A DNA stretch of 64,000 nucleotides from Vibrio salilacus (GTDB taxonomy: Bacteria > Pseudomonadota > Gammaproteobacteria > Enterobacterales > Vibrionaceae), in contig NZ_NIVQ01000002.1 of NCBI RefSeq assembly GCF_002811245.1, positions 1 to 64,000 of the forward strand. The letters run 5' to 3'. Positions 1-10,707 of this stretch are shown piece by piece. Numbering within the stretch: position 1 is the stretch's first letter; every line of letters begins with the position of its first letter. A model generated the notes under the pieces. The model saw only the letters and a program-made list of their open reading frames with translations, had not been told where the DNA came from and ran no database searches. A program made the position numbers and the translations under genes.

Positions 1-141
1 CAAACGTTCGTTTAGAGGGAATTTACTTCTATTGAGTTCAGCACGTTTTGGGGCATTTTTGAGTTGAAAAGGGCTAGCTTTAACAGTTGCCTGAGCGAAC
101 TTTGGGTAGATAGAAGGGTCTTTAACTGATTGCCATATCAA
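1..141 (-). CDS. possible partial ORF running off the left edge
   Basis: An open minus-strand frame without stops runs from a TTG codon at 141 to the left edge (47 codons). It overlaps the last codons of the Fic gene in another frame. The deduced peptide (…KDPSIYPKFAQATVKASP…) has natural composition, but I recognise no family. There is no clear ribosome binding site, so it could be noncoding sequence. If real, it would be a third gene translationally coupled to the Fic pair. Confidence 0.25.
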   Translation of the reverse strand, partial: MIWQSVKDPSIYPKFAQATVKASPFQLKNAPKRAELNRSKFPLNERL

Positions 142-709
142 AAATAAGCTCTAGAAATGATACGTCACCAAGGTATCCTTGTACGTTGGCTTCAATCCAT
201 TGTTCTTTTGAAATCTCAGGCCAATCAAGTTCATATCCAGCCACAAAAACAAGCTCTTCAAAGAAAAACCGTGTGGCCCTACCATTTCCTTCTCGAAAAG
301 GATGGATGATATTAATTTCACAAAAAATATCTGCGACTAGTCGAATAAATTCAATACGATCTGAGCATTCACGAAGTTGGGGGATACGTTCTAGCTGCCG
401 TATAAACTCTCTTTCAATAAAAGAGCAATGGCAAAAGCGCGTGTTGCCTTTACTGATATCAACATCACGTTCTTCTCCAGCCCATCCATACAGATCCTGA
501 AAAAGCACCCAATGAAGATGTCTAAAGTGTCCTATATCGAAGTCTTCTAAATCTGAGACAAGACTCGAATATTCGATATATCGATGTTCAGAGAATGCGA
601 CTTCAGCTTCATCCAGTTTTTCGCTGTCACGAATATTAAGTAAATTTATAAGTGTATTAGAGTGAGGATAGCAATAATGATCCTGAGCGACTCCGTACTT
701 ATCTCGCAT
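122..709 (-). CDS. fic: Fic-domain protein (class I Fic, E. coli Fic-like), probable AMP-transferase toxin
   Basis: This 195-aa protein has the full Fic catalytic signature at residues 136-147, HPFREGNGRATR. It carries the catalytic His, the acidic metal ligand and both phosphate-binding Arg. The upstream segment with GWAGEERDVDISKG and the FCHCSFIE strand resembles the flap region of E. coli Fic, and the length (about 200 aa) fits. The family transfers AMP from ATP to hydroxyl side chains of target proteins; class I members are held inactive by a small separate antitoxin. The gene overlaps by 11 bp a 51-aa ORF whose product carries the inhibitory motif. The N-terminal domain lacks an SxxxE(G/N) motif that I can see, which agrees with class I. 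Its motif is the active consensus, unlike E. coli Fic, whose motif as I remember it is degenerate (GSG for GNG). The cellular target is unknown. Confidence 0.88.
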   Translation of the reverse strand: MRDKYGVAQDHYCYPHSNTLINLLNIRDSEKLDEAEVAFSEHRYIEYSSLVSDLEDFDIGHFRHLHWVLFQDLYGWAGEERDVDISKGNTRFCHCSFIEREFIRQLERIPQLRECSDRIEFIRLVADIFCEINIIHPFREGNGRATRFFFEELVFVAGYELDWPEISKEQWIEANVQGYLGDVSFLELIFDMAIS

Positions 710-854
710 ATTGCCGTTTTAACGCTTCCAGTGATTGAGGTTTACTTTTTGCAGTAAGCCCTTCATAAGACGTGCTGACTTTAAAGTTTTTCGCTTTAGG
801 AACAAATTGACGATTAGTCTTGGAGCTGTTCGCTTCAGCCTTGACGTGTTTCAT
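699..854 (-). CDS. yhfG: YhfG-like antitoxin of the Fic protein (51 aa)
   Basis: A short minus-strand ORF begins at ATG 854 and ends at TAA 699-701, overlapping the Fic start codon by 11 bp, which suggests translational coupling. The 51-aa product contains SxxxEG at residues 27-32 (STSYEG). This is the inhibitory motif by which class I Fic antitoxins place a Glu against the second Fic Arg to block ATP binding. It ends in SLEALKRQYAR, resembling the C terminus of E. coli YhfG, which partners Fic. The product is basic and partly helical in appearance. The assignment rests on motif, size, position and C-terminal similarity recalled from memory. Confidence 0.72.
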   Translation of the reverse strand: MKHVKAEANSSKTNRQFVPKAKNFKVSTSYEGLTAKSKPQSLEALKRQYAR

Positions 855-1069
855 AAGCTTACTCTACTAAGGGGTCTGACATTATCATTTTAACTGCCAA
901 CCTACTAACTATCAAACTTAATTGGCCAAACAGTCTTGAATTGAATGTTTGAAGTCAAATTGAATAACTTTTTATAGGGCAAACTCGCATTAACAGGATG
1001 TGAATGAGTCACTACTCTAAATGGTTTCGGGGCAGAAACGAGCCAAAGCATCTATCAAACTTGCGCTTG

Positions 1070-2887
1070 TCACTCTTCGCTATTCATCTGTTTAAACTGC
1101 AGTTCAACCAGGCGCTGATAGAGCTCGCAGCTCTGTAGAAGGCTGTTGTGATCGCCTATATCGACTAACCTGCCCCTATCCAGCACGGCTATTTGGTCAG
1201 CATGCTGAATGGTTGATAACCGATGGGCAATGATAACTGTCGTTCTACCACGCATTAATTCTTCGAGAGCCCGTTGTACATGGTGTTCACTTTCGCTGTC
1301 TAATGCGCTGGTCGCTTCATCAAGCAACAAAATCTCGGGGTCTTTTAAGATCGCGCGCGCAATCGCGATTCGCTGTCGTTGTCCACCCGACAAACGCACG
1401 CCCCTCTCGCCTAAAAAACTTCTGTAGCCGTTTGGTAAGTTGTCAATAAACTCATGAGCATGGGCTTTCTTCGCCGCCGCTACAACTTCTTCATCAGTCG
1501 CCTCAGGCCGTCCATAACGAATGTTGTAGAAAACGTCGTGACTGAACAGGGCCGGTTGCTGAGGAACCAATGCCATTTTGTGACGCAGTTGACTCGGCTC
1601 ACACTGTTTAATATCAACGCCTCCTAAGGCGATTGAGCCTTGCTGAGGGTCATAAAAACGCTGCAACAGCTCAAAGATGGTGGTTTTACCTGCTCCTGAA
1701 GGCCCTACCAACGCCAGTACTTTGCCGGGCTCAACGAGGAGACTCAGATCAGATAACGCGGCTTGGTCAGGGCGCGATGGGTAATGGAAAGTAACCGACG
1801 CAAACTCGATCTGAGGCGTAACTTCTTCAAGCGAAACACCGTTACTCGATGGGGCAACAATATCACTTTCAACCTGAAGAATTTCGATCAATCGCTCAGT
1901 TGCACCAGCGGCACGCTGCAATTCACCCATCACTTCTGAAATGGTCGCCAGCGATGAGGCGACAATAATCGCATAAAAAACAAATGCACCTAAGTCCCCT
2001 GCAGACAAGGTGCCTGCAATAACGTCACTGCCTCCGACCCATAACATCCCTGAAATGGCGCTAAAAACAATGACAATGACGCCGGAAATTAAAATCGCTC
2101 GTTGCATCACACGCTGACGACCAATTTGATAAGCTTTTTCTACTTGAGTTGCAAAAAGGACCTGTTCTTGGCTTTCTTGACTGTAGCTTTGCACGGTTTT
2201 GATCTGCGCGATCGCTTCTCCTGCGTAACTCCCTACATCGGCCATTGAGTCTTGGCTTTGGCGCGACAAAGCACGAACTTTGCGCCCATAGTAGAGGATC
2301 GGCACTAAAATAAACGGCACACTGGCCATTACGATCAGGGTCAGTTTTACGTTGGTGGCAAACAACATGATCAGCGCCCCAACACACATTAAAGCACTGC
2401 GCATCGCCATTGAAAAAGACGAACCAATAATACTTTGCAGTAACGTGGTATCGGTGGTGATCCGCGACATAATTTCGCCGCTACCATTGGTTTCGAAATA
2501 ACTTGGGTGCAGACGAATGACATGGTTAAAGACCGCTAAGCGAATATCGGCACTGACTCGCTCCCCTACCGACGAAACCAAATAGAAGCGAAAAAAAGTC
2601 CCGACAGAGATGAGCAGCGTGACCGTAAGAATAAAGCCAATGGCGCTACCTAGTTGCGTCAGTGAACGACTGGCAAAGCCTTGATCAATCAATAATCGTA
2701 CCCCATGACCCACCGACAAGGTTAATGATGCGGTCACAACCAGCGCGGCCAGTGCGGCGATCACTTGCCAACGATAAGGGCGAACAAATCGAATCAGTTC
2801 AGTCAAAATGGTCAAACTTCGCTTTTCGAGCTTGACGTTTTTATCAGCTATGGCCTGTTTTGAAGGCAGAGTTCGCGGTGGGTTCAT
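1070..2887 (-). CDS. ABC transporter, fused permease-ATPase (MsbA/LmrA-like exporter half)
   Basis: A 605-aa half-transporter. Residues about 35-320 form a six-helix exporter-type membrane domain. The C-terminal nucleotide-binding domain has Walker A GPSGAGKT (395-402), signature LSGGQ (500-504), Walker B ILLLDEATS and a switch His in AHRLST (about 555). Such proteins act as homodimers in the inner membrane and extrude lipids, drugs or peptides; the substrate is not evident. It is not clearly MsbA itself, because no lpxK neighbour is present. I prefer the start at ATG 2887 because the 13 extra codons available upstream to 2926 have no ribosome binding site. It is co-directional with katG but separated from it by a terminator. 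Confidence 0.85.
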   Translation of the reverse strand: MNPPRTLPSKQAIADKNVKLEKRSLTILTELIRFVRPYRWQVIAALAALVVTASLTLSVGHGVRLLIDQGFASRSLTQLGSAIGFILTVTLLISVGTFFRFYLVSSVGERVSADIRLAVFNHVIRLHPSYFETNGSGEIMSRITTDTTLLQSIIGSSFSMAMRSALMCVGALIMLFATNVKLTLIVMASVPFILVPILYYGRKVRALSRQSQDSMADVGSYAGEAIAQIKTVQSYSQESQEQVLFATQVEKAYQIGRQRVMQRAILISGVIVIVFSAISGMLWVGGSDVIAGTLSAGDLGAFVFYAIIVASSLATISEVMGELQRAAGATERLIEILQVESDIVAPSSNGVSLEEVTPQIEFASVTFHYPSRPDQAALSDLSLLVEPGKVLALVGPSGAGKTTIFELLQRFYDPQQGSIALGGVDIKQCEPSQLRHKMALVPQQPALFSHDVFYNIRYGRPEATDEEVVAAAKKAHAHEFIDNLPNGYRSFLGERGVRLSGGQRQRIAIARAILKDPEILLLDEATSALDSESEHHVQRALEELMRGRTTVIIAHRLSTIQHADQIAVLDRGRLVDIGDHNSLLQSCELYQRLVELQFKQMNSEE

Positions 2888-2957
2888 AACGGTTCCGATG
2901 ATGAGAGTCACAGGTTTAACATACACACTGCCGCATCAATAAACAAACCGTTCCGAT

Positions 2958-2985
2958 TAAAAAAGGCCATTCATATGAACGGCCT
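2958..2985 (-). terminator. rho-independent terminator of katG
   Basis: The inverted repeat AGGCC…TTCATATGAA…GGCCT is followed on the minus strand by a run of six T. It lies just past the katG stop codon and before the ABC transporter start. Confidence 0.8.
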
Positions 2986-3007
2986 ATGGTTACTTACGTG
3001 TCAGGTT

Positions 3008-5212
<2,205 letters not shown>

Positions 5213-5313
5213 TTAAGCTATTTACAATAGAGAGGATAGACAAGTATACAAATAGACACACTGTGTTTGCGTCTATTTCACTGATTGGAAAAACCGATGA
5301 ACGATGAAATGGA

Positions 5314-5345
5314 TAAAAAAGCCAGAGGCATATCGACCCTGGCTG
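5314..5345 (-). terminator. rho-independent terminator of the 5376-5870 barrel gene
   Basis: The stem AGCCAG/CTGGCT is followed on the minus strand by a run of six T, 30 bp past the stop codon. Confidence 0.75.
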
Positions 5346-5375
5346 TGGGGTATATTTTAGCTTAGCGTGCGCTAA

Positions 5376-5870
5376 TTATAAGAAATGGAATGTCGCGTTA
5401 AGCGAAAAGTTTTTCACATCTTCTTCTTTCATTGAGAACACATTGTAACTTGCACCTAAAGAAATAGGTCCCATCACAAAATATTCAGCACCAACACCAT
5501 ACATGATGTCAATCTCATCTTCTTTAAAACCGCCGTTACCCGTCAATTCATAGGAATGCAAACCGGCTTTGCCGTAAACATGCAAAGGGCCAAAGTCGAT
5601 GCTTGGTTTCGCTGCAAAATAGACGCCTGAACCTTTTATATCACGAGTCACACCGCCGTAATTGACGTTTTTGAAATCGCCAAAATCTTGGTAACCCGCT
5701 TCCAGGCCGATTAACGGAAGAATTCCGGTACCAACATGAACGTTGTAAGATGTTGAAGATTCATTGCCCAGATCCGCTTGACCAACACTCGCGCTGCCGT
5801 AGATCCATGAGTCCGCTGAAACAGTAGTAGACGCGCTAATCAGAGCTAGCGCTAGTAGTGTCTTTTTCAT
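5376..5870 (-). CDS. small outer-membrane beta-barrel protein
   Basis: This 164-aa protein begins with a clear Sec signal peptide (MKKTLLALALISASTTVSA, cleavage after Ala19). The mature ~145 residues alternate polar and hydrophobic positions with frequent Gly and aromatic girdle residues (GLEAGYQDFG, VGAEYFVMGPISLGASYN). It ends in …ATFHFL, with a terminal aromatic-x-aromatic pattern as in proteins inserted by BamA. This fits an eight-stranded OmpA/OmpW/OmpX-type barrel. The function is unknown; similar Vibrio proteins are annotated only as porin-family or outer-membrane beta-barrel. It has its own terminator and a hairpin in the leader, so it is probably a single-gene transcript. Confidence 0.8.
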   Translation of the reverse strand: MKKTLLALALISASTTVSADSWIYGSASVGQADLGNESSTSYNVHVGTGILPLIGLEAGYQDFGDFKNVNYGGVTRDIKGSGVYFAAKPSIDFGPLHVYGKAGLHSYELTGNGGFKEDEIDIMYGVGAEYFVMGPISLGASYNVFSMKEEDVKNFSLNATFHFL

Positions 5871-5895
5871 AATAAACCTTCTCTATTTATAAGGT

Positions 5896-5923
5896 GCAGA
5901 GGCATTAACTGGCAAACCTCTGC
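5896..5923. repeat. inverted repeat in the leader of the barrel gene
   Basis: Seven-base arms GCAGAGG and CCTCTGC are separated by 14 bases, between hrpA and the barrel gene start. There is no T run on the minus strand after it, so it is not a classical terminator. It may be a 5' leader stem or an operator. Confidence 0.4.
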
Positions 5924-6004
5924 CGTATTAGTCAAAATTCCGAACGTTATACTTAACTATAAGCAAATATAAGCAAATTACATACCTAGACGCAAATTAC
6001 ACAC

Positions 6005-9000
6005 CTAGCAAGCTTCAATTGCCATTTTAATACGCTTGTCAGAAACGGGATAAGGGGTACCTAGCTGTTGAGCAAAGTAGCTAACACGCAACTCTTCGAT
6101 CATCCAACGTATTTCTTTAACGTTGTTAGGAACGGCCACTCCCTGCGGAATTTTATTAAGTAACTCTTTGTAATCATTAGTGATCGACTCGATTTTTAGC
6201 ATATGCAAACGGTCTTTGTTTGGATCAATTGGCAACTTTTCCATCCGGCGCTCAATCGCTTTCATGTAACGCAAAATGTCCGGCAGGCGCTTCCAGCCAC
6301 ACTCAGTCGCAAAGCCCTTAAAAATCAGCCCTTCAATCTGCGCTTTGATATCAGACAGTGCAAACGCCATGGTAAAGTCAATTTTACCTTTAAGCTTTTT
6401 ATTGATGCTGAACGCGGTGGTCAAAATCGTTTCAACTTGCTGGGCAATCTCGACGACGGTATCACCCAACTCGGCACGAACGTGCTCTTTCAACTGTTCA
6501 AACGCTTGAGGTTGCCACACTAAGCCGCCTTTTTGTTCGATCAATTTGTCTACGCCACAGGCAATGCAGTCATCAATCAGATCGAGTACTTTACCATATG
6601 GATTAAAGTACAGACCCAACTTCGATTTATTCGGTAAATTAGCGTGTAAGTACTTAATCGGCGATGGCACATTGAGCAACACTAAGCGTCGCTGTCCGGC
6701 CTTCATGGCTTGCACTTGCTCTTGCTCGGTTTCGTAGAGCTTAATCTCAACACTGTCTTTGCTATCAACGATCGCTGGATACGCTTTGACTTCGTAGCCG
6801 CCGCGTTTCTGCTGATAGACTTTTGGCAGTTCACCAAAACTCCAAGTGTGCAAGCCTTGCTGTTCAATATCATCGTCAGCGACTTTCGACAGTGTCTCTT
6901 GCACCTTCTCTTTGAGACTCTCTTTGAGTTGATGCAAATCGCGATGTTCTTTTAACTTCCGGTTGCGATGGTCGACGGCGCGGAACGTCACTTTCAAGTG
7001 ATCGGGCACTTGGTCGAGGTTCCAATCGTCACGCAATACTTCAACACCTGTCATGCGGCGTAACTCTTTTTCCAACGAATCAAGCAATGGGGCTTCCATC
7101 GGCGTGACACGTGCTAAAAAGGCATCGGCATAATTTGGCGCCGGAACAAAATTCTTACGAATCGTTTTCGGCAACGATTTAATCAAGCTGACCACTAACT
7201 CATGACGTAAACCCGGGATCTGCCAGTCAAAGCCAGCAGGTTCAACTTGGTTTAAAATCGGTAAAGGCAGATGAACCGTGACACCATCGTTATCTTCACC
7301 TGGCTCAAATTGGTAACTCAGTTTTAATTTGAGGCCATTTTGATGCCAGAAATTAGGATAATCGAGATCAGTGACATGGCTGGCATCGCCTTTGAACAAC
7401 ATCTCTTTTTCAAAGTTGAGCAGCTCCGGATTGTCTTGGGATGCTTTCTTCCACCAAGTATCAAAATGGCGTCCAGACACCACTGCGGTGCCCACTCGCT
7501 GATCATAGAAATCAAACAACTCATCATCATCAACTAAGATATCGCGCCGACGAGACTTGTGCTCTAACTCTTCAACCTCTTGCAGCAACTTACGGTTTTG
7601 CTTAAAGAAAGCATGTTTAGTTTCCCACTCACCTTCAACCAAAGCGCTACGAATAAACAGCTCACGACTGACAACAGGATCGATACTGCCATAGTTGATA
7701 AGGCGTTTAGGCACGATAGGTACGCCATATAGCATGACTTTCTCATGCGCCATGACCGCCGCGTTTTTTTTCGACCAATGGGGTTCACTGTAACTGCGTT
7801 TGATTAAGTGTTTCGCCAAAGGTTCAACCCATTCAGGTTGGATCTTGGCAATAATGCGCCCCCACAACCTCGATGTTTCCACCAGTTCGGCTGACATAAT
7901 CCACTTAGGCTGCTTTTTGAATAACCCCGACGCTGGGAAGATATGGAAACGAGCGTTACGCGCGCCTTGATATTCGTTTTTCTCTTGGTCTTTGACACCA
8001 ATATGTGAGAGTAACCCCACGAGAATCGCGCTATGTACATTTTGATAGTTCGCGGCTTCATCGTTAAGCTTAAAGCCCATTTCACGCATCGCCTGATGAA
8101 CCTGAAAATACACATCTTGCCACTCACGCACACGCAAGTAGTTTAAGTAATCTTGTTTACACTGCTTGCGGAACTGACTGCCCGATAGCGCCTTTTGCTG
8201 TTTTTGCAGGTAATCCCAGATATTAACGAAGGTGAGGAAATCTGACTCTTCATGGAAGAAACGGCGATGTTTGTCATCCGAAGATTGTTGTTTATCACTT
8301 GGACGCTCACGCGGGTCTTGAATCGACAAGGCCGATGCGATGATCATCAACTCTTTCAAAGCGCCATATTTAGGCGCTTCAAGTACCATACGCGCCAGAC
8401 GTGGATCAATCGGCAACTTCGCCAATTGACGGCCAGTTGCCGTGAGACGTTTATTTGGATCGCTGGCTTTATCATTAATCGCGCCAAGCTCTTCAAGCAA
8501 GCGCACCCCATCTTGGACGTTACGCTTATCTGGCGCTTCAACGAATGGAAACGCTTCGATATCACCTAAGCCCAATGCGGTCATTTGTAAGATAACCGAG
8601 GCTAAATTGGTGCGTAGAATTTCAGGATCAGTAAACTCAGGGCGAGAATTGAAATCGTCCTCGGAGTAAAGGCGAATACAGATACCTTCTTCGACACGAC
8701 CACAACGGCCTTTCCGCTGATTGGCGCTCGCTTGCGATATTGGCTCAATTGGCAAGCGCTGTACTTTAGTGCGGTAGCTATAGCGGCTAATACGCGCCGT
8801 GCCCGGGTCAATCACATATTTGATGCCAGGTACGGTGAGAGACGTTTCAGCCACGTTAGTCGCCAATACAATCCGACGTCCAGCATGAGGTTGAAAGATC
8901 TTATTTTGCTCGCCAGCTGATAAGCGTGCATAAAGCGGCACGATTTCGGTACTCTTGAGGTTACGTTTCGTCAGTGCTTCTGCGGTGTCGCGGATTTCTC

Positions 9001-9934
9001 GCTCACCATTCATAAAGATCAGGATATCCCCCAAACCTTCATCGCACAGCTCATCGACCGCTTCAAAAATACCTTCTAATTGGTCACGATCACTATCATC
9101 GTCTCCCGCCAATGAGCGATAACGAGTGTCTACTGGGTAGGTGCGGCCCGAGACTTCGATGATCGGTGCATTTTCGAAATGCTTAGAGAAACGTTCTGGG
9201 TCAATCGTTGCTGAAGTGATGATCACCTTCAAGTCAGGGCGACGCGGCAATAACTCTTTTAAATATCCGAGGATGAAATCAATGTTCAGACTGCGCTCGT
9301 GCGCTTCATCAATGATGATGGTGTCGTACTGATTAAGAAAGCGATCATGTTGAATTTCTGCCAGCAAGATACCGTCAGTCATTAACTTAACTTGAGTATT
9401 CTCTGATATTTGGTCGTTAAAGCGCACCTTATAACCAACAAACTCACCCAGTGTGCTTTCCATCTCTTCAGCAATGCGGCTCGCCACCGAACGCGCCGCG
9501 AGTCGACGTGGCTGAGTATGACCAATTAAGCCATATTTACCACGGCCAAGCTCGACACAAATCTTAGGTAACTGAGTGGTTTTGCCTGACCCCGTTTCAC
9601 CGGCAACGATCACTACCTGATTGTCTGCAATCGCCTTGGCAATATCGTCTTTCTTCTGGCTAACAGGCAAGATGTCAGGATAGTTGATCGTTGGCACAAC
9701 GGCGCAGCGCTGCTCGGCTGCCATCATCGACTTAGCAATATCTAATGCGATCTCGTCAAACACAGCGTTACGTGAGGCTTCTTTTTTTATTCGACTTGCC
9801 CCGGAGATGCGTTTGCTTAAACGAAATCTGTCTTTCAACAAGCACTGGTTGAGTGCTTTGCGTAATGAAGCCGCATTATTAGCTTGAGCCTGATGCTCTG
9901 ATGCGGCTGTTTTTTTTGGCTGTGACGAAGTCAA
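6005..9934 (-). CDS. hrpA: ATP-dependent RNA helicase HrpA
   Basis: A 1309-aa DEAH-box helicase, the full length expected of bacterial HrpA. RecA1 carries motif I GETGSGKT (112-119), motif II DEAH (209-212) and motif III SAT (241-243). RecA2 carries LATNVAETSLTVPGI and QRKGRCGR. The helicase-associated region and the long C-terminal DUF3418-type extension follow. HrpA unwinds RNA and rescues stalled ribosomes on mRNA in E. coli. The start ATG lies at a gene boundary with no overlapping neighbour. No terminator is evident immediately downstream; the leader hairpin of the next gene lies in that gap. Confidence 0.97.
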   Translation of the reverse strand: MTSSQPKKTAASEHQAQANNAASLRKALNQCLLKDRFRLSKRISGASRIKKEASRNAVFDEIALDIAKSMMAAEQRCAVVPTINYPDILPVSQKKDDIAKAIADNQVVIVAGETGSGKTTQLPKICVELGRGKYGLIGHTQPRRLAARSVASRIAEEMESTLGEFVGYKVRFNDQISENTQVKLMTDGILLAEIQHDRFLNQYDTIIIDEAHERSLNIDFILGYLKELLPRRPDLKVIITSATIDPERFSKHFENAPIIEVSGRTYPVDTRYRSLAGDDDSDRDQLEGIFEAVDELCDEGLGDILIFMNGEREIRDTAEALTKRNLKSTEIVPLYARLSAGEQNKIFQPHAGRRIVLATNVAETSLTVPGIKYVIDPGTARISRYSYRTKVQRLPIEPISQASANQRKGRCGRVEEGICIRLYSEDDFNSRPEFTDPEILRTNLASVILQMTALGLGDIEAFPFVEAPDKRNVQDGVRLLEELGAINDKASDPNKRLTATGRQLAKLPIDPRLARMVLEAPKYGALKELMIIASALSIQDPRERPSDKQQSSDDKHRRFFHEESDFLTFVNIWDYLQKQQKALSGSQFRKQCKQDYLNYLRVREWQDVYFQVHQAMREMGFKLNDEAANYQNVHSAILVGLLSHIGVKDQEKNEYQGARNARFHIFPASGLFKKQPKWIMSAELVETSRLWGRIIAKIQPEWVEPLAKHLIKRSYSEPHWSKKNAAVMAHEKVMLYGVPIVPKRLINYGSIDPVVSRELFIRSALVEGEWETKHAFFKQNRKLLQEVEELEHKSRRRDILVDDDELFDFYDQRVGTAVVSGRHFDTWWKKASQDNPELLNFEKEMLFKGDASHVTDLDYPNFWHQNGLKLKLSYQFEPGEDNDGVTVHLPLPILNQVEPAGFDWQIPGLRHELVVSLIKSLPKTIRKNFVPAPNYADAFLARVTPMEAPLLDSLEKELRRMTGVEVLRDDWNLDQVPDHLKVTFRAVDHRNRKLKEHRDLHQLKESLKEKVQETLSKVADDDIEQQGLHTWSFGELPKVYQQKRGGYEVKAYPAIVDSKDSVEIKLYETEQEQVQAMKAGQRRLVLLNVPSPIKYLHANLPNKSKLGLYFNPYGKVLDLIDDCIACGVDKLIEQKGGLVWQPQAFEQLKEHVRAELGDTVVEIAQQVETILTTAFSINKKLKGKIDFTMAFALSDIKAQIEGLIFKGFATECGWKRLPDILRYMKAIERRMEKLPIDPNKDRLHMLKIESITNDYKELLNKIPQGVAVPNNVKEIRWMIEELRVSYFAQQLGTPYPVSDKRIKMAIEAC

Positions 9935-9989
9935 AGCGTTACCTATTCTTTTCTATCGATAAAACTGCGCGGATTGTATCACAGATGAT

Positions 9990-10025
9990 AATAAAAACGC
10001 CCACAAACCTATACCTGTGGGCGTT
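9990..10025 (-). terminator. rho-independent terminator downstream of the barrel remnant
   Basis: A nine-base-pair stem ACGCCCACA/TGTGGGCGT is followed on the minus strand by TTTTTATT. It sits 18 bp past the stop codon of the truncated frame ending at 10043, so it once served that gene. Confidence 0.75.
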
Positions 10026-10042
10026 GCTTCTATGGTGCGCGG

Positions 10043-10291
10043 CTAAAAATCAACCTGGAGATAAAGGGTGTTGTAGTTACTGCCCCCTTTTATCCGCCCA
10101 TATTGCGAGCCTTTTTCAAAAATCGCACTGCGATGATGCAACGAGTAGCCAATCCAAACATTGTTCAAGTCGTTTGCATTGACAACTATCGAGAGCATCG
10201 AAAGCGAACGGTTTTTATCATTTTCTATCCAAAAGTGACGTAACAACTCAAAAACTGACCAACTAAAATGCTTAATACTTAGGTTTCTGCG
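10043..10291 (-). pseudogene. 5'-truncated gene: C-terminal end of a probable outer-membrane beta-barrel
   Basis: A minus-strand frame is open from 10291 to the stop at 10043 but has no ATG start, signal peptide or ribosome binding site. The peptide (…NNVWIGYSLHHRSAIFEKG…GGSNYNTLYLQVDF) has amphipathic strands and a terminal Phe, like the last strands of a BamA-inserted barrel. I suspect a PagL/acyloxyacyl-hydrolase-type protein, but only from resemblance. A good terminator follows, showing that this was a real 3' end. The N-terminal part is missing from the window and was probably deleted. Confidence 0.45.
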
Positions 10292-10332
10292 CTATTGGTC
10301 GTTAAAATAGAATATATAATCCCTCAAATCTA

Positions 10333-10704
10333 ATGATTGTGAAAGCATCTGAATTAAAAAAACGACTCGCTACATTGCCAAGCGACTGCGATCCGGACAT
10401 AGTGACCGGAGAAACTTGGCTGCCAGAACGATTACTCGACGCTGAGCTTGATGGTGGTTTGCTGTTTTTGAGTTTCGATACCGCACCAGAAGAGACACAA
10501 GGTGAAGAGGAAGGACGCGGTTTTGTCGAGCACGAAATCACCATGATACGTCATCGCTTCTTGCAAATCCTTGCCGAAAGCTCTGACGATAAAACCAAAG
10601 CAGATGCGATGCTGGCACTTTTTTTAATGGGCCATGAACTTTCCAGCTCAGAAGTCATCGAAGTTCTTGAAGACCCAAGCCTACCCGAGGAACCCACTGA
10701 GTAA
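10333..10704 (+). CDS. hypothetical protein (123 aa), first gene of a pair with a PhoD-like gene
   Basis: I do not recognise a domain. The 123-aa product is acidic (EETQGEEEGRG, EVLEDPSLPEEPTE), has no signal peptide or membrane segment, and is therefore probably cytoplasmic. Its stop codon is 3 bp before the ATG of the broken PhoD-like gene, so the two are one operon. The product may have worked with that enzyme. Confidence 0.75.
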   Translation: MIVKASELKKRLATLPSDCDPDIVTGETWLPERLLDAELDGGLLFLSFDTAPEETQGEEEGRGFVEHEITMIRHRFLQILAESSDDKTKADAMLALFLMGHELSSSEVIEVLEDPSLPEEPTE

Positions 10705-10707
10705 CGC

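Noticed and set aside
1141..2900. Naming the ABC exporter msbA
   Set aside because: The architecture fits, but the usual lpxK neighbour is missing and exporter halves of this type are numerous, so no symbol was given.
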